Shown one piece after another: positions 8,052-16,899 of a DNA stretch of 64,000 bases. The notes beneath the pieces were generated by a model. It saw only the letters and a list, made by a program, of their open reading frames with translations. It had not been told where the DNA came from and made no database searches. Each line of letters starts with the position of its first letter. Position 1 is the stretch's first letter. The DNA is from JAKFYM01 sp964416595 (GTDB lineage Bacteria > Bdellovibrionota > UBA1018 > CAIPTA01): NCBI GenBank assembly GCA_964416595.1, contig CAYQES010000016.1, positions 1 through 64,000 of the forward strand. The letters are read 5' to 3'. The position numbers were made by a program, and so were the translations under genes.

Positions 8052-8095
8052 GCGACAATTGTAAACGGCGAGACTTTGAAAACTTTGGAGATACT

Positions 8096-10525
8096 ATGGT
8101 GACTAATTACGAAGGCGAACAAATCCAGATTCCGGAAAATCTTCCCATGCTACCTGTCCGGGATATTGTGATCTTCCCTTTTATGATCCTTCCGCTCTTT
8201 GTGGGCAGAGATAGTTCCATTAAGGCTGTTGAAGAGGCTCTTTCGAAAAATGATCGATTGATCTTCCTCTCTTCCCAGAAAAATACTGCCGATGAATTCC
8301 CTCAGCCTGATGGCATCTATGAGGTTGGTACGATCGCCATGATCATGCGCATGCGCAAACTCCCTGATGGCCGTATCAAGATCTTGGCTCAGGGCCTCAC
8401 TAAAGCCCGCATCAAAGAATTTACTCAATCCGAACCCTTTTACCGTTCCAATATTGAGAAAATCGATGAAAAAATTCTCGATGGCAACGATCTTTTAGAA
8501 TCAGAAGCCCTGATGCGCAATGTGCGCGAAAACCTAGAAAAAGTAATTGCTCTTGGCAAAGTGCTTTCTCCAGATATTTTGATGGTGTTGGATGATGTAA
8601 CTGATCCAGGACGCCTCTCCGATCTGGTGGCCTCGAACTTAGGGTTAAAAATGTCAGAGGCACAATCGCTGCTGGAGATGTTTGATCCTTTAGTTAGAAT
8701 CAAAAACGTAAATGAAATCCTAATCCGGGAATTGGAAGTATTGGCAATGCAAGCCAAAATCCGCTCCCAGGCTAAGGATGAAATGACTAAATCCCAAAAA
8801 GAATACTTCTTGCGTGAGCAAATCCGCGCCATAAAAAATGAATTAGGTGATGGCGACAACAAACAAGAAGAGATGCAAGAGCTTCGTCAAAAGTTGATCG
8901 AATCGAAGATGCCTGAAGAGGCAGAGCAAGAAGTGATGAAGCAATTAGGTCGCCTAGAACGGATGCATCCTGATTCTTCGGAAGCCTCCATCTTACGTTC
9001 TTATTTAGAACTGGTAGTAGAGCTCCCATGGAATAAGGCTACTGATGATAATTTGGATCTAAAAAATGCGAAACGAATCCTTGATGAGGATCATTTCGAC
9101 CTACAAAAAATCAAAGAACGCTGCTTGGAATATTTAGCCGTAAGAAAGCTGAATAAATCCATGAAAGGCCCCATCCTCTGCTTCTCTGGTCCTCCTGGAG
9201 TAGGAAAAACCTCACTCGGCCGCAGTATCGCAAGGGCCCTCGGTAGAGAATTCTTACGGATTTCCCTCGGTGGCGTGAAGGACGAAGCTGAAATTCGGGG
9301 TCACCGCCGCACTTATGTGGGGGCAATGCCGGGAAAAATCATCCAAGGCTTAAAACAAGTAAAGAGCAAGAACCCCATTCTGATGCTCGATGAGATTGAT
9401 AAACTAGGCAATGATTTCCGTGGCGATCCCGCCTCGGCACTCCTTGAAGTTTTGGATCCGGAACAAAATAACACTTTCCGCGACCATTACCTCAACCTAC
9501 CCTTCGATCTTTCGAACGTAATGTTCTTGGCCACAGCCAACGTGCTCGAAACTATTCCGCCTGCCCTGCGCGATCGGATGGAAATCATTCAGCTCTCTGG
9601 TTATACAGAAGATGAAAAACTAAAAATATCGAAGCAGTATCTGTTGCCAAAACAGATTAAAGAAAACGGTATTTCTGATAAAAATATCGACGTGATCGAT
9701 GATGCTTTAAAATTCACCATTGAACACTACACGCGAGAAGCGGGCTTGAGAAACTTAGAGCGCTTGATCGGCACCCTCTGCCGCAAAGTGGCCCGAAAAG
9801 TGGCTGAAGGCGAAAAAGAAAAAGTCAAAGTAACGCCCGATATGGTTACCAAATTTTTAGGCGCTCCCGTTTATATCCGGGAAGAGCAACAGGAGAAAGA
9901 TGAAGTAGGAATTTGCACAGGCTTAGCTTGGACACAAGCCGGCGGTGAAATCCTATACATCGAAACTTCTATGTCCCGCGGTAAAGGCGGTGTGATTCTC
10001 ACGGGCCAAATGGGCGACGTGATGAAAGAAAGTGCCACCACTGCTATGAGCTACATCAAAGGCAATGCAGACCGCTACGGCCTAGATGAAAAAACCTACG
10101 GCGAACACGATGTGCATGTGCATATCCCTGCGGGTGCGATCCCGAAAGACGGACCCTCTGCCGGTTTAGCCATGGCCACCGCCATTGTTTCTCGGCTCAC
10201 GGGAATCCCTGTGCGTAAAGATATTGCCATGACAGGCGAGCTTACCCTCACCGGTAAAGCTCTCCCGATCGGCGGCTTGAAAGAAAAAGCGCTGGCGGCG
10301 ATGCGGCATGGGATCACTAAAATCATTATCCCCCACAAGAACTTGAAAGACGTGGATGATATTGCGGAAGAATACCGGGAAAAGCTTGAGTTCTTGCCCG
10401 TGAAGAATATCGATGAAGTGTTGCAATTTGCCCTGGCTAAAGCTCCCTCCAAGAAGGACAAAAAAACCTCCGGTGGTGGGGGGCGCTCCCGGGATCGTCT
10501 CTCGGCCTCTGAAAGAGCAGCCTAG
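8096..10525 (+). CDS. lon: ATP-dependent Lon protease
   Basis: 809 residues, the usual length. The N-terminal substrate-binding LON domain begins LPMLPVRDIVIFPF, the AAA+ domain carries Walker A GPPGVGKTS near residue 365, and the C-terminal protease domain has the catalytic Ser in DGPSAG (about 686) and Lys in PIGGLKEK (about 729). The C-terminus has an extra basic Ser/Gly-rich tail (KKDKKTSGGGGRSRDRLS). It degrades misfolded and regulatory proteins in the cytosol. The ATG at 8096 follows TTGGAG and matches the family start; the frame is open 51 codons upstream, overlapping the DksA-like gene, but that part is not Lon-like. Confidence in function is very high. Confidence 0.98.
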   Translation: MVTNYEGEQIQIPENLPMLPVRDIVIFPFMILPLFVGRDSSIKAVEEALSKNDRLIFLSSQKNTADEFPQPDGIYEVGTIAMIMRMRKLPDGRIKILAQGLTKARIKEFTQSEPFYRSNIEKIDEKILDGNDLLESEALMRNVRENLEKVIALGKVLSPDILMVLDDVTDPGRLSDLVASNLGLKMSEAQSLLEMFDPLVRIKNVNEILIRELEVLAMQAKIRSQAKDEMTKSQKEYFLREQIRAIKNELGDGDNKQEEMQELRQKLIESKMPEEAEQEVMKQLGRLERMHPDSSEASILRSYLELVVELPWNKATDDNLDLKNAKRILDEDHFDLQKIKERCLEYLAVRKLNKSMKGPILCFSGPPGVGKTSLGRSIARALGREFLRISLGGVKDEAEIRGHRRTYVGAMPGKIIQGLKQVKSKNPILMLDEIDKLGNDFRGDPASALLEVLDPEQNNTFRDHYLNLPFDLSNVMFLATANVLETIPPALRDRMEIIQLSGYTEDEKLKISKQYLLPKQIKENGISDKNIDVIDDALKFTIEHYTREAGLRNLERLIGTLCRKVARKVAEGEKEKVKVTPDMVTKFLGAPVYIREEQQEKDEVGICTGLAWTQAGGEILYIETSMSRGKGGVILTGQMGDVMKESATTAMSYIKGNADRYGLDEKTYGEHDVHVHIPAGAIPKDGPSAGLAMATAIVSRLTGIPVRKDIAMTGELTLTGKALPIGGLKEKALAAMRHGITKIIIPHKNLKDVDDIAEEYREKLEFLPVKNIDEVLQFALAKAPSKKDKKTSGGGGRSRDRLSASERAA

Positions 10526-10583
10526 GCCAAATACACGCCAACGGGTAGCAAGCGGGTTCTCCTAATGCTATATTGGGATCACT

Positions 10584-11582
10584 TTGTTTGACAATTTTCC
10601 TCTAGTTCAGGCATTTTTTCTTGTGGCTGTCGCCGCCTTCTTCTCTGCTTCGGAAACCGCTCTTTTTAGTCTCTCCCGTTTTCAATTACGGCAACTGAAA
10701 CAAAAAAATCCTGAACGCCATCACAAAATTCGCTTTCTGCTCGATCGCCCGGCGGCCCTGGTGGCCACTGTACTTTTAGGTAACGAGCTCACCAACGTTC
10801 TCCTCTCCAATCTCATCGCAAATTTTTATGAAGGCCTAGAACTCTCCCCAGTTTGGGTCACCGCCCTGAACCTCCTCACGGTCATGCCCATCATTATGAT
10901 CTTTGGGGAAATCACTCCCAAAATAATAGGTGCCAAGGCCAATATTACAGTGGCAAACCTTTTTCTACCGGGCCTCTGGTGGTTCTACCGTATCTCTTTC
11001 CCTGTGCGATTTTTCTTGGAAAACACGGTAGAAATTTTAACTCGTCCAATTCGTCGCCGAAATCCCAAAAAAGAAGAGAACATTAAGGAAGAAGACATTC
11101 GCCTCCTCTTAGAGGATGGCAAAAAGAAAGGTGCCATTCATAGCCTAGAGCAAGACATCATCGAAAATCTCTTCGAGATCGACGACGATAAAGTAATCGA
11201 TCTCGCCACTCCCCTTTCTGAGTGCCTAGTGGTGCACCAAGACGACCAACCCAAAGCTGTGATTGAACTCTTAAATAAGAACTTTTATTCCCGCATTCCA
11301 GTGCGTGGAGAAAAACTCGATCAAATCGTGGGCATCCTCTACGCCAAAGATCTGCTAAACTATATCAACCGCGACGACCAAGAAATGAAAGTGCGCTCAC
11401 TCATGAAAGAGCCTCTTTTTGTGGAACCAAATATGAAAGCGGAAGTGCTATTTCGCCGTTTTCGCCAGCTAAAGCGCCATATCGCTATCGTGGAAGATAA
11501 AAATGGCCACGCCCTCGCAGCCATCACCATGGAAGATATCTTGGAGCAACTTTTTGGTGAATTATGGGTGGAGTCTAAATGA
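10584..11582 (+). CDS. CNNM/DUF21 membrane protein with CBS domains (HlyC/CorC family)
   Basis: 332 residues. The first 130 residues form the DUF21 (CNNM) transmembrane domain (FFSASETALFSLSRFQLRQL, TVLLGNELTNVLLSNLI and VMPIIMIFGEITPK are family hallmarks), followed by a cytoplasmic CBS pair from about residue 205. It lacks the C-terminal CorC_HlyC domain found in the next gene. Family members are linked to magnesium and cobalt homeostasis or efflux. The start is a TTG at 10584; no in-frame ATG fits the first membrane helix. The stop overlaps the next gene's ATG by 4 bases, so the two paralogues are likely coexpressed and may heterodimerise. Confidence 0.9.
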   Translation: MFDNFPLVQAFFLVAVAAFFSASETALFSLSRFQLRQLKQKNPERHHKIRFLLDRPAALVATVLLGNELTNVLLSNLIANFYEGLELSPVWVTALNLLTVMPIIMIFGEITPKIIGAKANITVANLFLPGLWWFYRISFPVRFFLENTVEILTRPIRRRNPKKEENIKEEDIRLLLEDGKKKGAIHSLEQDIIENLFEIDDDKVIDLATPLSECLVVHQDDQPKAVIELLNKNFYSRIPVRGEKLDQIVGILYAKDLLNYINRDDQEMKVRSLMKEPLFVEPNMKAEVLFRRFRQLKRHIAIVEDKNGHALAAITMEDILEQLFGELWVESK

Positions 11583-12832
11583 CAGATACCACGCTCCTCT
11601 TTTTAAGTTCTGGCATCTGTGTACTACTCACAGCATTTTTTACAGCCACTGAAACCGCCCTCATTAGCTGCGACCGCATCTTTCTCAATAAAAAAAGAAA
11701 AGAGGGCAATACCAGCGCTGCCATGGCTATGCGCCATTTAGAAAACTTAGACTTTCTCCTCTCCTCTACCCAATTTGGTTCAAACCTATTTATTGCCACT
11801 GCCACAACCTTGGCCACCATTGGCGTTAAAAAAACTGGGGCCGATGATGAATTCCTCATTTTTGCCCTCTTTGCTCCCTTGACCCTAATTTTTTCCGATA
11901 GCCTTCCCAAGGTTTTAGGCCGCTCTTTTCCAGAGCGCTTCAGCCTATTTTCCGCCGTGCCACTTTTCCTTTTCTCCCGAATTTTCACGCCCTTCCTCTT
12001 ACTGATTTCTTTCTACACAAACCGCCTTTCGAAACTTGTGGGTCTCGGAAAACAGGACACTCTAAGCCGCCGAAAACGCGCCCGAGAAGAACTCCATGCC
12101 CTCGTTTCTGAATCTGACAATGAAAGCGAGATTCGCTTAGGCCATAAGCGCATGATTCGCAAGATCTTGGATTTCTCCCAACAGAATGTAAAAAAAGTGA
12201 TGTTACCTTTTGTGAACGTGGATGCGATTGATAAAGATTCCACCATCCAAGATGCCATTCACCTCTTTGAAACCCTTCGCCACTCCCGCCTCCCCGTTTA
12301 TGATGAACGAATTGATAATATCGTGGGCATTCTCTACTTTCCTGATGTTTTCCAGTGTCGTGATCCGGAATCGGAACCCGTGAGCCGCTATATGCGAGCT
12401 GCGCTCTTTGTGCCCGAAGTGCAGCAACTGGAAACACTCACTAAGGAAATGCAGCACGCTGAAATGGCTATTGTTGTGGATGAATACGGTGGAGCTGTAG
12501 GAATTGTTACCAAAGAAGATGTGCTAGAAGAAATTGTGGGCGATATTTCCGATGAATGGGATGAAAACCGTTTAGGCGTGATGGAAATCGGCCCCAATTC
12601 ATTTTTGGTACAGGTAAACACCGGCATCACGGAGCTTAATGAAAAATTGAAAATCCAAGTTCCCAAGGGTGAATATGAAACCTTTTCTGGCTTCCTATTA
12701 CAGCAATTTAATCGCATCCCTTCCGTGGGGGATGAGCTCTATTTTGCTAACTTCAAAGTAAAAGTGCATCGGGCCACTGAAAAAGCCATTGAAACTGTTA
12801 TTATCGACGTGCATCGGGAGGCAAATGCATGA
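11579..12832 (+). CDS. CNNM/DUF21 membrane protein with CBS and CorC_HlyC domains
   Basis: 417 residues. DUF21 membrane domain (FFTATETALISCDRIFLNKK near the start, LIFSDSLPKVLGRSFPER), CBS pair (residues about 195-320; SRLPVYDERIDNIVGILY, MAIVVDEYGGAVGIVTKEDV) and a C-terminal CorC_HlyC domain (from about 335; TGITELNEKLKIQVPKGEYE). This is the full-length form of the family and complements the shorter paralogue immediately upstream, with which it overlaps by 4 bases. A likely role is divalent cation transport or homeostasis; the old name hemolysin C is misleading. The next gene, a REC protein, again overlaps by 4 bases, so the operon probably includes a regulator. Confidence 0.92.
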   Translation: MTDTTLLFLSSGICVLLTAFFTATETALISCDRIFLNKKRKEGNTSAAMAMRHLENLDFLLSSTQFGSNLFIATATTLATIGVKKTGADDEFLIFALFAPLTLIFSDSLPKVLGRSFPERFSLFSAVPLFLFSRIFTPFLLLISFYTNRLSKLVGLGKQDTLSRRKRAREELHALVSESDNESEIRLGHKRMIRKILDFSQQNVKKVMLPFVNVDAIDKDSTIQDAIHLFETLRHSRLPVYDERIDNIVGILYFPDVFQCRDPESEPVSRYMRAALFVPEVQQLETLTKEMQHAEMAIVVDEYGGAVGIVTKEDVLEEIVGDISDEWDENRLGVMEIGPNSFLVQVNTGITELNEKLKIQVPKGEYETFSGFLLQQFNRIPSVGDELYFANFKVKVHRATEKAIETVIIDVHREANA

Positions 12833-13224
12833 CCAACCTCATTCTTTTGAGTGTGGATAAAGACCTTAAAAAATTTGTGAAACTAGCATTAGAGGGATTG
12901 CCTATAAAAATCGTAGCCGAGGTGGGTCACCTGAAAGAGGCAATGGAAGGGCTGCAAAAGCTATCAGCCAAGATCGTTATTGTGGATTTATTTTTAGCGG
13001 AAAACTCAGGGTTGGATGCTGTAAAGATGCTAAAAAAAATGGACGAATCGCTCGTAGCGATCCTACTTTCGCGTATGCGGGGAAGAGGCACGCTAGAGCG
13101 GGCATTCCGCCATGGCGCCAATGATGTGTTAGTGTATCCGATGCCTGTGGAACAATTGCGACAAACGCTTTTACATCGGTTAGACCGCATGAAAAACGAT
13201 GGCCTTTATGTATTCCATCAGTAG
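12829..13224 (+). CDS. Single-domain response regulator with degenerate switch residues
   Basis: 131 residues with receiver-like fold. The phospho-acceptor Asp is kept in IVIVDLFLAENSG, and acidic residues in SVDKDL could serve for metal binding, but the conserved Lys before the last strand-loop is replaced in VYPMPVEQ. No output domain follows. ATGA overlap with the upstream CNNM-type gene places it in the same operon. Loss of the lysine suggests altered or absent phosphorylation switching. A hairpin with 9-bp arms lies just downstream, between this gene and a convergent small gene. Confidence 0.8.
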   Translation: MTNLILLSVDKDLKKFVKLALEGLPIKIVAEVGHLKEAMEGLQKLSAKIVIVDLFLAENSGLDAVKMLKKMDESLVAILLSRMRGRGTLERAFRHGANDVLVYPMPVEQLRQTLLHRLDRMKNDGLYVFHQ

Positions 13225-13239
13225 GCTAAAGTAGCAGGC

Positions 13240-13269
13240 CGTCTCCCGAGCTTTGAGCAACGGGAGACG
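13240..13269. terminator. Hairpin between convergent genes
   Basis: CGTCTCCCG (13240-13248) and CGGGAGACG (13261-13269) form a perfect 9-bp stem with a 12-base loop between the convergent genes ending at 13224 and 13283. No U-run follows on either strand, so it may be a factor-assisted or bidirectional terminator or an RNA stabiliser rather than a classic intrinsic terminator. Confidence 0.5.
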
Positions 13270-13282
13270 TATCCAGCTCTTC

Positions 13283-13483
13283 TTAGCCGCCTTTTACGGA
13301 TTCGTTGGCTTCAGCTTTATCTGCATTACGAGCAGCATTGCTTTCTAAAGCGTCTTTAACTTGCGCTTCTAACCTAGGGCACATTACTCCATCTACGTCT
13401 TCTTTAGCAGTCAACGCAGCGGAAGCCACAGGGGACAAGGACAAGAGCATCAACGACAATACAGTCAATTTTACGAGCTTCAT
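13283..13483 (-). CDS. Small secreted Ala-rich protein
   Basis: 66 residues beginning MKLVKLTVLSLMLLSLSPVA, a signal peptide with cleavage expected after SAA/ASA. The mature part is about 43 residues, rich in Ala, Glu, Asp and Asn, with one Cys (VMCPRLEAQ) and a predicted helix. GAGG lies before the ATG. It resembles in size and layout the protein encoded at 13843-14040 (signal peptide, one Cys, short Ala/Lys/Asp helix, Lys/Gly end), which suggests a related pair of exported peptides. No known family recognised. Confidence 0.7.
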   Translation of the reverse strand: MKLVKLTVLSLMLLSLSPVASAALTAKEDVDGVMCPRLEAQVKDALESNAARNADKAEANESVKGG

Positions 13484-13674
13484 CTTCTACCTCACAACTA
13501 GTTCGATAAGATCTTCCCGTTCTATGGGAAAACGCCTATCGAGGAACATCTTCAGAGCTAGTAATTGCAAGCCCCTTGCCAAACGGAGACACCCCCTCCC
13601 TTCCCTTGGAATATCAATAAGTTCTGTAGATTTTGGCTGTCCTGATTTTGAACAGTGGCGATAAGAGAGTGTAC

Positions 13675-13686
13675 AAAGTTTTTACA
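13675..13686 (+). promoter_or_regulatory. Copy of recurring motif AAAGTTTWTACA
   Basis: AAAGTTTTTACA, preceded by GTGT two bases further left. The same 12-base motif (with W) recurs on the minus strand at 14140-14151 and twice as an inverted repeat at 55378-55419, each time next to an exported-protein gene or a transporter gene. A regulator site is possible; see findings. Confidence 0.35.
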
Positions 13687-13785
13687 AGAGATATTTTACC
13701 GTACACCCCCTCTCCGGAGGTATACGCCCTTGATTACTGCAAGATAAGCTAAGAAGAGAACGTAAGGGTGGGATTAAAATTACAA

Positions 13786-13820
13786 TAAAAAAAGCCGAAC
13801 CCCAGGATATGGAGTTCGGC
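13786..13820 (-). terminator. Rho-independent terminator of the 13843-14040 gene
   Basis: On the minus strand GCCGAAC (13814-13820) pairs with GTTCGGC (13794-13800) and is followed by a run of seven to eight T residues. It lies 23 bases past the stop of the small secreted protein gene. Confidence 0.88.
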
Positions 13821-13842
13821 CATTAACAAAACAAAACTAAAT

Positions 13843-14040
13843 TTATTTAGCGGATTTGCCATCCTTGATTGCTTTAAAGGCATCAAGGGAGCTTTCAGCA
13901 GTAGCTTGAGCATCCTTCTTGGCTTGATCCACAGCCGTAGTGATGGGCTCACAATTGATTTCTTCAGGAGCGGTTTCAGCTGCAAAAGCTGCTCCGGTTA
14001 CAAAGAAACTTACCATTAAAAAAGTTATCATCTTTTTCAT
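13843..14040 (-). CDS. Small secreted protein, similar in layout to 13283-13483
   Basis: 65 residues starting MKKMITFLMVSFFVTGAAFA, a clear signal peptide. The mature chain of about 45 residues contains one Cys (EINCEPITT) followed by an amphipathic helix rich in Ala, Lys and Asp, ending GKSAK. AGGAGAGAAGT before the ATG gives a good ribosome site, and a strong terminator follows, so it is probably a monocistronic, well-expressed transcript. Same general design as the 66-residue protein at 13283-13483. A single Cys could allow dimerisation. Function unknown. Confidence 0.75.
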   Translation of the reverse strand: MKKMITFLMVSFFVTGAAFAAETAPEEINCEPITTAVDQAKKDAQATAESSLDAFKAIKDGKSAK

Positions 14041-14139
14041 ACTTCTCTCCTACCCTATGAAAAGCAAGGCCTATGCCACAAACCTCTAAATCAAACCCCT
14101 TGTTTCCAAGGAGCTTTTTTCTGTAGGCGTCTGTAGAGC

Positions 14140-14151
14140 TGTAAAAACTTT
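14140..14151 (-). promoter_or_regulatory. Copy of recurring motif AAAGTTTWTACA
   Basis: Minus-strand AAAGTTTTTACA preceded by GTGTCT, about 100 bp upstream of the small secreted protein start at 14040. Part of the set described under 13675-13686. Confidence 0.35.
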
Positions 14152-14200
14152 AGACACCCCGACCAAACTTTCGACAGCGCAAATACGTACACTCACCTTA

Positions 14201-15985
14201 TTATATCGGCTGAATTCCCGCGGGCTTTATGATCTCCAGCAAATTCTGGAAGGCAGCGGCCACGGAAACAGCTATTTGCCGCCCACCCTTAGATTTTACA
14301 TCCTTAATATTGCCGTCCTTATCGTAGCTTACCTGGATCGAGCCTACGCCTTCTTGCACGATTTCTGAAGGCTTGGTGTTGGTGGAGTATTTAAACACAA
14401 TTTTGCGTTTATCTTGATCGATCATCACCGAGATGCGCCCCTGGCTATCATAGTTCAAAAATATGCCCTTGCCATCAGAAGTACGGGCTTTTACGAGCTG
14501 CCCCACTTTGTCGTCGTATTGAAATTCGCTGCTGCGAAGGGCTTTCAGCTTTTTATCGTTAATCACGATTTTAGTAATCTTACCGTGGAATTTATCGTGG
14601 TACTGCCATTGGATATTTTCCGTGGGCGTATCCTTTTCTTTTGGCAAACCACTGCCAGCATAATACTCAAATTTTGTGGTCCCTTCAGGGGCCGTGATCT
14701 GCAGTGGCTGGCCACAACACTCGTTATAAATAGTTTCAGTTTTTTGCCCATCCACAACGCTAACCATTTTATAGCGGTACTTGGAACCATCCGCGCGTTT
14801 CTTCTCAAAATACTCATAACTCGTTTCCGAAGTTTTTCCGCTGGTGAATGTGGTTTTGATGTTGGTTTTGTAATGACCCTCTTTATCCTGGGGATTTTGC
14901 CAGTAACGGTATTCCACGAGAACACCGCTTCTATTTTTCACAGATTTCACCCCGCCCGCGCCCTCAGAATTCGCTGGCCAATAGGTCATCTCTTCAAAAG
15001 ACTGGTCTTGTTTATTGCCCTCGGGGAAGCCTGTGCGGATCAGGTTATGAGAGGCATCGTATTGGTGCGTGAAAACTAAACCGCCACCATCCTTAGACCA
15101 AATTAAGTCACCTTTGCCGCATTTTTTGGCAGAGTTGTAGGCACCACTCGTGTCGCAATAAACATAAGTGGATTTTTTCCCCTTAGCATCGGTGATCGAA
15201 GCCACTTTATTATTTTCATTATAAGTAAGGCGCATGGTCTGGGTTTTTTTATCGGTGATCACAACCAAGCGACCATTTTTATCATACTCGTAAAACACTT
15301 GGGCCTTACGAATAGGATCCACGAGTCTGCTCACCTTCAACACACCCTTCAAAGTGCGGCGGCGGCTAGGATCCACACCTTGATCCACCACATCCACTTT
15401 CACATTGAATAATTCTTGTTTCCCGTCGGCGTATTCACGCACATAACCGCCCTTGATCACCGTGAGCACCTGCTTATCACCGCGCTGGGTGCTATAGAGC
15501 TTAGTGCCAACGGGCAATTCGGGGAAAACACCCAAATTGCGGCTCAATTCATCCCGGGCATTGGCATCGTTTAAGAGCTTTACCCGCATTTCTTTCAGAC
15601 GAGAGGTGGCCACTTTTTCTTTTTTGCCATAGGCCTCCAACAAACGATCTAACTGTTTTTCTAGATCAGCCTTGGAAAATTCCTTGGGTGAAAAGCGAGT
15701 TTTATCGCCCCCACCATTTTCTTGGATCACCACACTGCCATCGGTAGAAGGCAAAAGAAAACTTTCATAATCAGATCCCCAGCCATAGCCAAAGATACCA
15801 TCGAATTGGGAGCGGGAATTGTAAGTGCGCTGCACTTTCAATTGAAAAGTATTTAGGGGTGCCTCGTGTTCAAGATCCGTAAATCCCACGAAGTAGTTGC
15901 CGTTACCTACGGCCACAAAAGCATGGGCTTCTACCTGAAAAAGGAATGGAATAACCAATAGAGGAAGAAGCTTTGTATGCAGCAT
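14201..15985 (-). CDS. Secreted YD/RHS-repeat protein
   Basis: 594 residues. Signal peptide MLHTKLLPLLVIPFLFQVEA HAF, then an N-terminal domain like that at the start of RHS proteins (LNTFQLKVQRTYNSRSQFDG with FGYGWGSDYE following), then YD-type repeats (YDKNGRLVVITD, YNENNKVASITD, YDSQGRISVMID, YDKDGNIKDVKS) and a short tail. Such repeats form large beta-shells in RHS/Tc toxins. This one is short, has no polymorphic toxin tip and no RHS-core autoprotease motif that I can see, so an exported surface or periplasmic carbohydrate-binding or structural role is possible. AAGGAG precedes the ATG. It stands just downstream of the Tad locus on the same strand (tadB starts at 16893), separated by 32 bases from the tadB stop. 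Confidence 0.82.
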   Translation of the reverse strand: MLHTKLLPLLVIPFLFQVEAHAFVAVGNGNYFVGFTDLEHEAPLNTFQLKVQRTYNSRSQFDGIFGYGWGSDYESFLLPSTDGSVVIQENGGGDKTRFSPKEFSKADLEKQLDRLLEAYGKKEKVATSRLKEMRVKLLNDANARDELSRNLGVFPELPVGTKLYSTQRGDKQVLTVIKGGYVREYADGKQELFNVKVDVVDQGVDPSRRRTLKGVLKVSRLVDPIRKAQVFYEYDKNGRLVVITDKKTQTMRLTYNENNKVASITDAKGKKSTYVYCDTSGAYNSAKKCGKGDLIWSKDGGGLVFTHQYDASHNLIRTGFPEGNKQDQSFEEMTYWPANSEGAGGVKSVKNRSGVLVEYRYWQNPQDKEGHYKTNIKTTFTSGKTSETSYEYFEKKRADGSKYRYKMVSVVDGQKTETIYNECCGQPLQITAPEGTTKFEYYAGSGLPKEKDTPTENIQWQYHDKFHGKITKIVINDKKLKALRSSEFQYDDKVGQLVKARTSDGKGIFLNYDSQGRISVMIDQDKRKIVFKYSTNTKPSEIVQEGVGSIQVSYDKDGNIKDVKSKGGRQIAVSVAAAFQNLLEIIKPAGIQPI

Positions 15986-16017
15986 TAGTAACTACTCCTT
16001 AAATGAATCGCTTTTTA

Positions 16018-16893
16018 TTATACCCTGATCTGAACGATCTTATAAATCATAAATCCACCAACCATTTGCAGAGTAAAAGCTGCACCGATCAGCAACCAAC
16101 CAATGGGCTCCTGGAACATAGGCGCTAGAAAAGCTGGATCGGAAAAGTAGAACATGGCGATCATGGCATAGGGCATACAAAACACAATTGCTCCCTGAGC
16201 CAGGTTCTGCGCCATCATGGCAGAAATTTTTTGCTCGATCTTTATCCGCTCCCGGATAGTGTATACGATCGTCTCGAAAGTCTCTGCTAGATTTCCGCCA
16301 GTCTCTTTCAAAATTACTACGGCAGTCACGAACATGTTTACATCTTCCGAAGGCAAGCGTTTGGCCATATTTTGAAAGGCCTCTTCCACGGAAATTCCGA
16401 GCTGCTGTTGTTTGAGCACGTAATCGAATTCTTGTGCCAAAGGATTGGGCATCTCCTGCTTCACCATGCCTAAGGATTGCACGATCGATAAACCCGATTT
16501 CATTCCGTTGGCCATGAGCCCTAAGCCATCGATCATCTGCACATTGAAGCGCTCCAAACGCTTTTTGAACATATAATCAATCGCAGCCTTCGGGATAAAC
16601 CAGCACACTAAAGAAATGACCACGCCAAAAATGGTGGCTGGAATAAGTTGCGGCAAAATTAAAAGGAAAATCAAAAATCCAGGCACCAAAGATGTTGCCA
16701 CCATCGCACCTAACACTTGGTTCGGAGTAACCTCAATAAACATCATCGCCAAGCGCTCTACGATATAATCCCTGGTACCAATCGATTGCCAGCGGAGCCA
16801 TTCCAAGAAGCGGGCCGCATTCATATAGGCCAGGAAAAATACAATGACCCCTACGGTAAGCGAGATCGTGAGCGCGTTGAATATTTCGTTCAT
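16018..16893 (-). CDS. tadB: Tad pilus inner-membrane platform protein TadB
   Basis: 291 residues with a type II secretion F (T2SSF) domain: an N-terminal helix, a helical pair near 60-105, a cytoplasmic helical domain (LIDGLGLMANGMKSGLS-type sequence, KQQQLGISVEEAFQNMAKRL, ILKETGGNLAETFETI) and two C-terminal membrane helices. TadB and TadC form the platform on which the TadA ATPase acts. It starts 6 bases after the fused TadZ-TadA gene ends, so the two are cotranscribed. Its partner TadC is encoded 13 kb upstream at 30252. The choice of B over C rests on gene order next to tadA and similar length; the paralogy makes it less than certain. Confidence 0.88.
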   Translation of the reverse strand: MNEIFNALTISLTVGVIVFFLAYMNAARFLEWLRWQSIGTRDYIVERLAMMFIEVTPNQVLGAMVATSLVPGFLIFLLILPQLIPATIFGVVISLVCWFIPKAAIDYMFKKRLERFNVQMIDGLGLMANGMKSGLSIVQSLGMVKQEMPNPLAQEFDYVLKQQQLGISVEEAFQNMAKRLPSEDVNMFVTAVVILKETGGNLAETFETIVYTIRERIKIEQKISAMMAQNLAQGAIVFCMPYAMIAMFYFSDPAFLAPMFQEPIGWLLIGAAFTLQMVGGFMIYKIVQIRV

Positions 16894-16899
16894 AGTCTC

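Larger units (their letters stand above)
13484..13842. other. 359-bp intergenic region
   Basis: No convincing gene on either strand. It holds the upstream region of the 13283-13483 gene, a copy of the motif AAAGTTTTTACA (13675-13686), a GTGTAC/GTACAC inverted repeat flanking that motif (13669-13674 and 13701-13706), and the terminator of the 13843-14040 gene at 13786-13820. Confidence 0.5.

Noticed and set aside
13675..13700. AAAGTTT motif as a FliA (sigma-28) promoter
   Set aside because: No GCCGATAA-like -10 at the expected 11-base spacing at any of the copies.
14414..15079. 221-codon plus-strand frame
   Set aside because: Antisense to the YD-repeat gene; the minus-strand protein has signal peptide, repeats and a ribosome site.
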